Shown: positions 15,571 to 23,244 of the stretch, piece by piece
How the letters are laid out: each line of letters begins with the position of its first letter
Position numbering within the stretch: position 1 is the first letter of the stretch
Origin: DATKMG01 sp041476565
Lineage (GTDB): Bacteria; Acidobacteriota; Terriglobia; Versatilivoradales; Versatilivoraceae
Length of the DNA stretch: 28,963 nucleotides
Direction of reading: 5' to 3'
Assembly (NCBI GenBank): GCA_041476565.1
Contig: JBGOTQ010000037.1
Coordinates: 1 to 28,963, forward strand
The notes under the pieces: generated by a model
The model's database searches: none
The model's input: the letters and a program-made list of their open reading frames with translations, nothing else
What the model was told of the DNA's origin: nothing
Translations under genes and position numbers: made by a program

Positions 15571-15587
15571 ATTTCTTCACAGCTTCT
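15571..15587 (-). repeat. Dispersed repeat, short inverted copy C
   Basis: The minus strand reads AGAAGCTGTGAAGAAAT, 16 of 17 matching copy A. It is inverted relative to copy B and closes the element that begins at 15409. Confidence 0.6.
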
Positions 15588-15697
15588 GATCCAGTACAGG
15601 TCTCATTCAACAAATGCAGGCAAGAGTTCAAACTCTCAATTCACGGGGCCACTCTGTTCGTTTTTCTTTCTGTAGCAATCTGTAGCGACGGTGCCTC

Positions 15698-16714
15698 TTA
15701 GCCGACCCGTCCCTGACTCATGACGATCATAGCCACCAGGATGACCAAAATCCCTGCGGCCAAGAAAGAAACACTGCGTTTCCCGGCTTCCTTCCATTCG
15801 CCGGTCAACCATCCCGCGATGTTACTGGCAACGATGGTCCCCCCCATCAGGATCGGCCATCCGATCACCGGCCCAGCCGTGCCCAGGTAACTGGCCCCCA
15901 TACCATAGAAGAGAATCCCGCCAAACATCAGGATCCCCATTATAGCAGCACCTAGCCAGTAAACTCCGGTGCCTGGCTCCCTGTAACTGCTCCAGCCGCT
16001 CTTGCGGATCCTCCAGAGACAATAAGCCAAATTCGCCAGGGAACCTGCAGAGAATGTCAGCGCCCAAATACTCATACTAGCCATGAGGGGACTAGCTCCG
16101 AGTTCTACAGCCCGCTGCCGGGTTTCACCACTAAAGGCAAAGCTGAAGTTCAGCATTGAAGAGAAGAGCCCCGCTAGAATCGCAATGACGAGCCCCGAAG
16201 TCATCGAATGCTGCTTTGACTGCCTTGATCCGACACTAACTTGCTGTTTGTTGCGCAATCCGCCCGCCCGGGCACACAGCCAGATTCCAGCTATCAGGAT
16301 CGCATTGCCAGCCAGAACGATCATCCCCGGTCGGGTAGCCAGAGATCCGGGTTTAAGGATGAGCAGAGGGACCAGTGAACCCACTCCTGCAATGATTCCC
16401 ATTATCAGGGCTAACCCCAAACCCAAACCAAGCCGATCCAGTCCCAAGCCGAAAAAAACCGAGCCCAGTCCCCAGGCAAATCCAAAACCGCAAACTAAAA
16501 CCAGTGGTGCACTTCGCACCACGTCTCCTAGATGCGGAGTGCTGAGAGCAGCCACGGTCCAGGGAACAAGCACCATGCCTACCACCGAGTAAACCAGCCA
16601 GATGTGTTCCCACTTCCAGCCTGTCATGCGCTTCAGAGGCAGTGCAAAAATCCCGTTAAACACCCCGCCCAAAGCCGCCAGCAGGATCCCGCCAAACAGA
16701 AAGGGCTCAGACAT
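15698..16714 (-). CDS. rhaT: RhaT-type L-rhamnose/proton symporter family protein
   Basis: A 338-residue inner-membrane transporter with about ten hydrophobic helices. The N-terminal pattern GGVFNGIFALPLKRMTGWKW, followed by WEHIWLVYSVVG, is characteristic of the RhaT family of the drug/metabolite transporter superfamily, and GFAWGLGSVFFGLGLDRLG is also conserved. The family imports L-rhamnose with protons; related members may take other deoxysugars or sugars, so the substrate is tentative. GGAGG lies 9 nt before the ATG. It follows the GH31 gene by 130 bp on the same strand, consistent with uptake of sugar released by that enzyme. Confidence 0.82.
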   Translation of the reverse strand: MSEPFLFGGILLAALGGVFNGIFALPLKRMTGWKWEHIWLVYSVVGMVLVPWTVAALSTPHLGDVVRSAPLVLVCGFGFAWGLGSVFFGLGLDRLGLGLGLALIMGIIAGVGSLVPLLILKPGSLATRPGMIVLAGNAILIAGIWLCARAGGLRNKQQVSVGSRQSKQHSMTSGLVIAILAGLFSSMLNFSFAFSGETRQRAVELGASPLMASMSIWALTFSAGSLANLAYCLWRIRKSGWSSYREPGTGVYWLGAAIMGILMFGGILFYGMGASYLGTAGPVIGWPILMGGTIVASNIAGWLTGEWKEAGKRSVSFLAAGILVILVAMIVMSQGRVG

Positions 16715-16844
16715 GGCTGTCGCCTCCCGCCAGATTCCGTGGACCAGCTTCCATGGTGCCTCTTACCCCGTGGGCTTCTGATGCCGAGGAAATTCCTTAA
16801 ACGTCATGAGACATCTTTTAATGGATGATCGGTCACAGGATTCA

Positions 16845-19205
16845 TCAATGAGGTTCGATACTGACCACATTTTCCCTTCCGTCGTCATTTATTGTTACAG
16901 TCACTAATTGCTGGGCGGCCGAATAACTCCATCCTTCGGCAAGCCTGGACCTATTCAGCTTTACGGAATACTCTGGAGCCGAACGTCCATGCACTTTGAC
17001 GCTGTAACTCTTTGTCTCCGGCACATAGCCGCCATGTGCGCTGCGGGCGTTGATCGTAACGGTAACCTCTCCGTCTTTATCCACACAATCATATTTCGTG
17101 GTGCAATACTTTCCCTGTTCGTACCCATAATCTCCATCATCTTCGAACAAGGTGAAGGACGATGTCCGCGCGGCGGGGTAGATATCAAGGGTCAAGGGAT
17201 CTAGCGGCTTCTCGGAAGAATACTGCATCACAGGGCCCATGGGTATAATCGCACCGGCTTTGACGAAGAGCGGAGTCTTTTCCAAACCAGCCTCATAAGC
17301 TATCGTCTTCCCTCCTTCATATAAGGTCTTGCCGTCAGCATAATCAATCCATTGTCCGGAAGGGAGAAATACGTTTCGAGATGAGTGCGAATCCAAGACG
17401 GGAGCGACCAGTATAAAGGGCCCCAGAAACCATTCGTCATTGATGTTTTCGGTTCCCGCTTCACAGTCAGTTTCGAATGGCAACGTCCGCATTATCGGGC
17501 AACCATTTTGACTCGATTCGAAATTAATGCTGTAAAGATATGGAAAGAGCTGATAACGCCTCTCCAATGCGGTCCTACAAATGTGCATAATGTCTCGTGG
17601 ACGTATATATGGCGTATGATCTCCTTCTCCATGGGCCCATGCGAATGCGTTGAACATTCCTGCTTCAAACCAGCGAGCATAGACATTATCCGGGGCGACA
17701 CCCATCCACCCTCCAATATCATAGCCGACGGCCGAATAGCCAGACATGACCAGGTTCAAGACACCCTTTGTATGCGTTTGCAGTCCTGCAAAAGTCGGTT
17801 CTGAATCGCCGGTCGAAGTCCAACCATATCGCTGCGAGCCTGCGGTACCCGGTCGGCAGTAGCCAACCATTCTAGACTTGGTCTTTGTGCCCGCAACGTA
17901 ATTGGCGGCACGATTCATCAACCCCTCAAAATAAGCCAATGCATAGATATTGTGCATTTCCTCCACAGAGCGCCTGGGATTTGTGAAAAATGGGAAGAAC
18001 GTACTGGAAGGATCGGGAACATAATCAAGCTCACCAAAATCCAACATTCCATTCCAGACTCCGTTTTGCAGAGGACCTGCCCAAATGGCAGCGAAAGTGG
18101 CGTCACTTGCCGCGGGATTGAAAAAGTCGATTTCGCTAAACGCCCTGCTAATTCCGTTGCCATTATGAAGTACGGCCTTGCCGTCTTCATCGACGATTAC
18201 GCCCTTGGGGGTCAATTTATTCAGGTTGTCCCATAAAGCTGATTTCTCATATGCCCAGGGCATTCCATAACCAGCGGTAATTCTCACGTGATAATCGTTC
18301 CACATGCTTTCAACAAAGGCCCTTGTAAATGTGGCAGGATTCACGTCATCGTAGTAGATGACATCGATTGGAAGATGATTGTCCCGCATGTTACTCGCAA
18401 TATTTGAGGCCCATTTGCTTGATCTATCATTCCCAGCTCCACCCTGATGGTATCCAAATGCCCACTTAGGCAGCAGGGCCGGACGGCCGGTCAATTCTGT
18501 GTAGCGGTTCACAATTTGTTTAAAGGACGGGCCATAGAAAATATAGAAATCCATCTCCCCGCCATCGGCGGATATCCCTACCCGGCCGCTGTTGAATTGC
18601 CCCATGTCGAATCTTGAACGCCACCAATTGTGCAAATAGACCCCGTATCCAGAACTGCTCCAGTACATGGGTATACTCTTGTAGCCCATCAGCCCTGTCG
18701 TCTGATCCTGATAATCGGTGTCAACATTCCAGATATCCATGAGAGCTCCGCGTTTATCGATGTCATTTTTCTTGTCCCCAAAGCCGTAAATATGTTCATT
18801 GCTGTGGAGGTCCCATACCGCCTTGGTTCGGGAAAAATCAATCCTGTAATTACTGATCAACGCGTGCCCACCGCTGTCGTAAATCGTGAGCTTGAATGGG
18901 TTGTGGGTGAATGCGAGTTTGAGTTTTCCAGTATCGAATGTGTTCAGATCGGAACTTCGGTTAGAAGCGCCAGGCCATTCGGAATCGGGTCTGATCACGA
19001 TGTACTCCGGGTTACTGTCGTTCGGGAAGAACCCACCCGGACCCACTCTGATCCGCACCACATCGTCGGCCAGCAAAACGACTCTGACTTGGTTGTTGCC
19101 CTCCGAAATGGTTATCGGGGTTTCCGCAATTGACGCAACGACACTAACAAGGGCGATGATCGAGGCAGCAAATCCATTAAACAGTAATTTCGTCAGCTTG
19201 CTCAT
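16845..19205 (-). CDS. Secreted GH31-family alpha-glycosidase
   Basis: A 786-residue exported glycoside hydrolase of family 31 (alpha-glucosidase, alpha-xylosidase and relatives). A signal peptide covers residues about 1-27. The N-terminal beta-sandwich is followed by the catalytic barrel with GRPALLPKWAFGYHQG. The nucleophile is in NGMLDFGE (about D389) and the acid/base in GSQRYGWTSTGDSEPT (about D467). The C-terminal beta domains (PLFVKAGAIIPMGP, FEDDGDYGYEQG) are complete. The chosen ATG at 19205 has GAGG upstream; another in-frame ATG at 19220 would add five residues. It lies 153 bp behind the TonB-dependent receptor. The specific linkage cleaved is not deducible. Confidence 0.9.
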   Translation of the reverse strand: MSKLTKLLFNGFAASIIALVSVVASIAETPITISEGNNQVRVVLLADDVVRIRVGPGGFFPNDSNPEYIVIRPDSEWPGASNRSSDLNTFDTGKLKLAFTHNPFKLTIYDSGGHALISNYRIDFSRTKAVWDLHSNEHIYGFGDKKNDIDKRGALMDIWNVDTDYQDQTTGLMGYKSIPMYWSSSGYGVYLHNWWRSRFDMGQFNSGRVGISADGGEMDFYIFYGPSFKQIVNRYTELTGRPALLPKWAFGYHQGGAGNDRSSKWASNIASNMRDNHLPIDVIYYDDVNPATFTRAFVESMWNDYHVRITAGYGMPWAYEKSALWDNLNKLTPKGVIVDEDGKAVLHNGNGISRAFSEIDFFNPAASDATFAAIWAGPLQNGVWNGMLDFGELDYVPDPSSTFFPFFTNPRRSVEEMHNIYALAYFEGLMNRAANYVAGTKTKSRMVGYCRPGTAGSQRYGWTSTGDSEPTFAGLQTHTKGVLNLVMSGYSAVGYDIGGWMGVAPDNVYARWFEAGMFNAFAWAHGEGDHTPYIRPRDIMHICRTALERRYQLFPYLYSINFESSQNGCPIMRTLPFETDCEAGTENINDEWFLGPFILVAPVLDSHSSRNVFLPSGQWIDYADGKTLYEGGKTIAYEAGLEKTPLFVKAGAIIPMGPVMQYSSEKPLDPLTLDIYPAARTSSFTLFEDDGDYGYEQGKYCTTKYDCVDKDGEVTVTINARSAHGGYVPETKSYSVKVHGRSAPEYSVKLNRSRLAEGWSYSAAQQLVTVTINDDGRENVVSIEPH

Positions 19206-19373
19206 TGTTCGAAACCTCATCTTTCATTGACTGTGGCAAGGTCTCATTGGCTCGACTTCATACATCCTCTGTGGTGCAAATGCTAAGTGGTCAGGTGAGT
19301 GTCGCTGCCAGCAAGAATCATGCCGTAAAGTTGCAGCGTCCTGTTCCAGGTTTTCGACCCTCCGTTCAATGCA

Positions 19374-22300
19374 CTAGAACGAAAGTCGCAAGCTGACCTG
19401 CATAGTCCGCGGAGGCCGCGCCGAGGTTATCTCGCCAAAAAAGGAAGAGGAAAGATTCGCTGAGTACCTGGCCCATTGCGTGTGGTTGAAGACGTTGAAT
19501 GCCTCCACGCGTATGTCCAGTTTAGCGACGTCTCGATACACCCTTACAGTCTTAGCCAGCGACATATCCCAGTTGTTGATTCCAGGTCCCCGCATGATGC
19601 CGCGTCCCGTCGTAGCCAGTGTTCCCTGGTCCGGCATTGAAAAGGCAGGAACGTTGAACCATTGAGTGATTGATCTTTGATCTTTGGGCAAGGCCCAAGC
19701 GCCGTTTACCACGGCCCGCTGGCCAGCCTCGTAGCCAAAGCCAGCCCTATCCGTCCCTGCCGTAGGAGTGACCGGAAACCCGCTCTGCATGCTGACGATT
19801 CCCGACAAGGTCCACCCGCCCAGGACGTGGCCCACGAAGTCGCGTCGCGTCTTTAGAAAGGGAAGCTCATAAACGTAGCTGCCCATAAAACGGTGCGCAG
19901 CATCGAAGTTGTCCGGACCACGCATACCATTCGGGTAAAAGGGATAGTAGGGGTTCGAATTCTCGGGGGCAAGGTCCTGGTTAACGTTGTTGATGGACTT
20001 CGACCAAGTGTAACCCGCCGTCAGGCCGAGGCCGGAGTGAAATGTCCTATCCAAGAGAACCTGCAACCCATGGTAGTTTCCATTAAAGCTTTGCTCCCTG
20101 AAAGCGATCTCACTGTAGCCCGGGTAGGGACGCAGCGAGTCGGCGCTGATGTCTCCACTGGATGCGGCAGCACTAAGGGGACCCAGGTTGAAATCTCGGG
20201 TTCGCTCCCCGTGAACGCTGTGCGTTCCGGAGTAGCCCACCTCAAGCACCGTTCCCTCGGCCAGGGCATGCTGAATGTTCAGGTTCCACTGTTCCGTATA
20301 GGGGATTGGCTGATGGGGGTCCATGGAACCCACGTTGAGGGGCAGGTTAAAGTCTTCAGTTGATCCACCCCCCGGATTACTCAGGGTGGTGTTGAGCAAT
20401 TGCAGCTGCTCGGCAAACGGCGGGTTGGACGCCAGCAGGATGAATGCATCCAGGCTCTCGCGGGCGGAGAATATACCAAAGCCACCGCGGATGGCCGTCT
20501 TGCCCGCCCCGGAAAGATCGTAGGCAAAGCCAATGCGCGGTGCAAAGTTCCAGGGATTCCAATCCCAGTAATTCTTGGGATTGACAATCCCGTTGTACCG
20601 GTCTCCGCCGCTACTTATAGGAATCGTACCGTCAGGCAGTACCGTCACTGCCTTGGCCGGATCGAATGCCTGCGGCAGAAAGACCCGATAGCGATCGTTC
20701 GGCTCGTAGGCGGGAGGGATGCGAGAGTAGCGTACGCCCAGGTCGAACGTCAGGCGATTGGTCACCTTCCAGGTGTCGTCAATGTACAGTTCCAAGGTAT
20801 TACGGCGGCTGTCGTTGAAGGAGACCGCGGTTGCTTCGCTGTAGCTGGCGGCTTGGCCTAGCAAAAAGTCCGCGAACTCTTCGCCAGTGAAGCGTCCGTC
20901 GAAACTGAAGCTGCCAAATACATCCGTATTGTCTGGCTCGAATTTCCTTTCGTGGGAAAAGTCGAAGCCGACCTTCAGAGTGTGTTTTCCTCGAATCCAA
21001 ATCAGATTATCCTTGAAGTCATAGATCGATTGGAAGTTGCTCCACGGCGTCCCAGGCGCAAAGCCCGCATAGTTGTTAAATGAGATGGTCGGCGCCACGT
21101 CAGGAATCGTGGTCAAATTCAGGTCTTGGAGAGGGTAATTGGCCTCCGTGATAGGAACCAGCGTGGGAATGCTAATGCCGTTGCTCGCCCGAGGAAACTC
21201 TGGGGTAATTTCCACGAAGCGAAGGAACATGCGGGTGAAACTCACCTCGTTGGTGAGGGTGGGGGAAAACGTGGAGTAGAAGTTAACAACAGTGTTATTG
21301 GCAGGGTCTTTTTCGGAGTACTGGAACCAGTCATATCCAGGATCGACATAGTTATGAATGCTGACGTCCTGGCGCACGTAACGGCCGAAGATACGGTAAC
21401 GATCATTGAAGTTATGGTCGATCCGGTAGTTCTGCTTAAGCCAGTTGGTTGATGACGGGCGAATGACCGTGTAGTTGTTGCCAATTTCGTCGCTGTAGTT
21501 CGTCGCCGGATAAAGCGCCGTGTAAGCCTTCGCGTTGGGATCAATGCGCGCGGCAGGAATGATGTTGCCAGGAAAGGGTTCCCCGGTCAGCGGATCGCTG
21601 ATGGGCTGGTCCAACGTGCTGAAGTCACCGTTGCGATAAGGCATCTCGGGGAGCAGACCAAGAAAGTTGTCCCGGCCGCGCACCGTTCGTTCGGAGACGA
21701 AGGCATAGAAAAATGTCTTGTTGTGGCCGTCGTAGATCTTCGGCAGTACCACCGGACCGCCCAACCCACCCCCGTATTCATTGTAGCGGAGGAAGGGCTT
21801 GACCGGCGCAAAGAAGTCCGCGGCGTTGAGATTGTCGTTCTGGTGATACCAGGACGCGGAGCCGTGCAGGCTGTTCGTCCCCGACTTGGTGATGACGTTA
21901 AACTGGGCGCCGGTCCCCATTCCGAACTCAGCACCGTAGTTGCCGCGCAGAACACGGACCTCCTCCACCGACTCCATGTTGGGAGTCAGCGCGGTATTGT
22001 AGTTGCCACCTGTGTCGACGTTGTACCCGCCGTCTAACAGCCATACGCTTTGCGTGTCGCGCCCTCCGTTGACCGAATAGTTGTTGCCGTCCGTTTCGTT
22101 GGGCGATGCGGCGTTGACGCCAGGCGCCAGCATGGCAAAGCCCATGATATTCCTCCCCAGGTTGGGAAGCTGCATGACCTGCTGGGTTGTCAGCAGGGTA
22201 CTGGTCGCGCCGGAGGCGGTATCCACCGCGACAAGAGGTGCCACGACCGTGACCTTTTGGGTCGTCCCGCCAACCTGCATGTTGAAGACGACTCTCCGCC

Positions 22301-22622
22301 GGTCGTTCACGCGAAGCAAGATATCTGTCACAACAGTCTTCTTAAACCCCGTAAGTTCTGCGGATGCTTCATAACGCCCAATGGGTACCGGAGTGATGGT
22401 GTAGTTCCCGGAGTCATCCGTCGTTGTGCGGTAAATCCGGTTGGTGTCTAGGCTGCGCAGTTGGACCTCTACACCGGGAACCACAGACCCGCTTTGATCC
22501 AGCACGGTTCCGTAAACGGAAGCATCCACTTCCTGGGCCAATGCCTGACTACTGGCGCCAATCAGAAGTACAAGGATCAAAAGGCAAGAAAGGTAAGTGA
22601 GATAATTAAAGCGTGATGTCAT
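19374..22622 (-). CDS. Oar-type TonB-dependent receptor with carboxypeptidase-regulatory domain
   Basis: A 1082-residue outer-membrane protein. A signal peptide (1-29, ending ALAQ) is followed by a carboxypeptidase regulatory-like beta-sandwich at about 33-115 (ASVYGTVLDQSGSVVPGVEV, GNYTITPVPIGRYEA). A plug domain follows at about 125-245 (QVMQLPNLGRNIMGFAMLAPG, VLRGNYGAEFGMGTGAQFNV). Then comes a long beta-barrel ending in LRLSF with the terminal phenylalanine needed for outer-membrane insertion. Such receptors are very numerous in Acidobacteriota and are thought to import oligosaccharides or other large substrates. AGGAGGG precedes the ATG. Its position ahead of the GH31 and RhaT genes suggests carbohydrate. 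No classical TonB box was recognised. Confidence 0.92.
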   Translation of the reverse strand: MTSRFNYLTYLSCLLILVLLIGASSQALAQEVDASVYGTVLDQSGSVVPGVEVQLRSLDTNRIYRTTTDDSGNYTITPVPIGRYEASAELTGFKKTVVTDILLRVNDRRRVVFNMQVGGTTQKVTVVAPLVAVDTASGATSTLLTTQQVMQLPNLGRNIMGFAMLAPGVNAASPNETDGNNYSVNGGRDTQSVWLLDGGYNVDTGGNYNTALTPNMESVEEVRVLRGNYGAEFGMGTGAQFNVITKSGTNSLHGSASWYHQNDNLNAADFFAPVKPFLRYNEYGGGLGGPVVLPKIYDGHNKTFFYAFVSERTVRGRDNFLGLLPEMPYRNGDFSTLDQPISDPLTGEPFPGNIIPAARIDPNAKAYTALYPATNYSDEIGNNYTVIRPSSTNWLKQNYRIDHNFNDRYRIFGRYVRQDVSIHNYVDPGYDWFQYSEKDPANNTVVNFYSTFSPTLTNEVSFTRMFLRFVEITPEFPRASNGISIPTLVPITEANYPLQDLNLTTIPDVAPTISFNNYAGFAPGTPWSNFQSIYDFKDNLIWIRGKHTLKVGFDFSHERKFEPDNTDVFGSFSFDGRFTGEEFADFLLGQAASYSEATAVSFNDSRRNTLELYIDDTWKVTNRLTFDLGVRYSRIPPAYEPNDRYRVFLPQAFDPAKAVTVLPDGTIPISSGGDRYNGIVNPKNYWDWNPWNFAPRIGFAYDLSGAGKTAIRGGFGIFSARESLDAFILLASNPPFAEQLQLLNTTLSNPGGGSTEDFNLPLNVGSMDPHQPIPYTEQWNLNIQHALAEGTVLEVGYSGTHSVHGERTRDFNLGPLSAAASSGDISADSLRPYPGYSEIAFREQSFNGNYHGLQVLLDRTFHSGLGLTAGYTWSKSINNVNQDLAPENSNPYYPFYPNGMRGPDNFDAAHRFMGSYVYELPFLKTRRDFVGHVLGGWTLSGIVSMQSGFPVTPTAGTDRAGFGYEAGQRAVVNGAWALPKDQRSITQWFNVPAFSMPDQGTLATTGRGIMRGPGINNWDMSLAKTVRVYRDVAKLDIRVEAFNVFNHTQWARYSANLSSSFFGEITSARPPRTMQVSLRLSF

Positions 22623-22784
22623 TGTGACCCTCCTGTGAGGTTAGAAAAAGCAAACGATTCTAAATCTCAATGGTTATCACTATTTAAATCAATTCATGTA
22701 ATCATATTTCGACTGAGTTTGCCATGGCCGTAAAATGCCGATGGTCTGACTCTTATGCAAATGGCCTGAAGGGCCATAAGAAAA

Positions 22785-22831
22785 TAGCCCAGGGCACAGC
22801 GGGCGACTGCCGACCGCGACGCCCTGGGCTA
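22785..22831. repeat. 11-bp perfect inverted repeat, dispersed-repeat type
   Basis: TAGCCCAGGGC and GCCCTGGGCTA flank a 25-base GC-rich loop. Directly upstream, at about 22752-22780, is a second imperfect hairpin built on GGCC-TGAA-GGGCC flanked by CTTAT/ATAAG. From memory, hairpins of this wording are frequent between genes in Planctomycetota and Acidobacteriota; this was not checked. No coding role is evident. Confidence 0.65.
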
Positions 22832-22880
22832 CTCTCCTTCGCCCGCTTCGTGGGCTGGATGTCATTTTCATCGACCGTGG

Positions 22881-22896
22881 TGACCTAAATAGGTCA
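22881..22896. promoter_or_regulatory. Palindrome TGACCT-N4-AGGTCA of unknown role
   Basis: A perfect 6-bp inverted repeat with a 4-base spacer AAAT. It could be a regulator site or the end of the neighbouring repeat element. It is about 350 bp from the M3 peptidase gene and 260 bp from the receptor gene, which is far for a promoter operator, so the repeat explanation is at least as likely. Confidence 0.3.
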
Positions 22897-23125
22897 TGGC
22901 ACACTTCTATGAAACCGGGTGGTTTCTGCAGAGACCCTATCTCTTTCAAAGACGGGATCCAGTCCAATTTTACCTGGCTTTTCAGTTGTTCCTCGCGGAC
23001 GGAGTCTTGCCCGCGCTGCCCCCTCCGTGATACAAGGAGAGTTGGTTGTCACTTGAAGATCATCTGTGTTGGGGAGCTCTCTGCGGTTTGGAACCCGGCG
23101 CACGATCTGCGTTGTATGCGACTTC

Positions 23126-23197
23126 GTTGAACAACGCGTTGAAGCGGAGGAGGCTGCCGCAAGCATCAGAGCCTCGCCGCTCAACGCGACGTTAAGT
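23126..23197 (+). other. attC-like integron recombination site (candidate)
   Basis: The left part GTTGAAC (23126-23132) and AACGCGTTGAAGCGG (23133-23147) pair with CCGCTCAACGCG (23177-23188) and the terminal GTTAAGT (23191-23197). The stem CGCGTTG/CAACGCG plus AGCGG/CCGCT has a single unpaired A on the left arm. GTTAAGT fits the integron R' consensus GTTRRRY exactly, and the bulged base and 72-bp length are typical of attC sites. The left R'' box is imperfect. No integrase gene or second site is seen, so it may be a lone site or a chance palindrome. Confidence 0.45.
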
Positions 23198-23244
23198 AGC
23201 GCTGGCACCACCGGATCAAGGCAGGGGCCTCCTTCGGAGGGGAG

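Larger units (their letters stand above)
15216..15697. other. Gene-free stretch: isomerase promoter region and repeat element
   Basis: About 190 AT-rich bases next to the isomerase gene contain a small inverted repeat, CGACTT-CTTA-AAGTCG at 15324-15339, that could be an operator or hairpin. The rest, from 15409, is a GC-rich repeat element. An open frame crossing the stretch on the plus strand consists largely of the repeat and is not accepted as a gene. Confidence 0.65.
22623..23244. other. Gene-free stretch with hairpin repeat and attC-like site
   Basis: These 622 bases separate divergent genes. The first 100 are AT-rich and probably hold the receptor promoter. A repeat hairpin lies at 22785-22831, a GTCATTTTCAT motif at 22861-22871, a palindrome TGACCT-AAAT-AGGTCA at 22881-22896, and an attC-like structure at 23126-23197. 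Short open frames on both strands run through repeat sequence and are not accepted as genes. Confidence 0.65.

Noticed and set aside
15360..15701. Open frame of 113 codons on the plus strand
   Set aside because: It is composed mostly of the dispersed repeat and GC-rich hairpins, with no ribosome site or recognisable domain.
22689..23211. Two minus-strand open frames of 92 and 105 codons
   Set aside because: They run through the hairpin repeat and the attC-like stem; the peptides have the low-complexity look of translated repeats.
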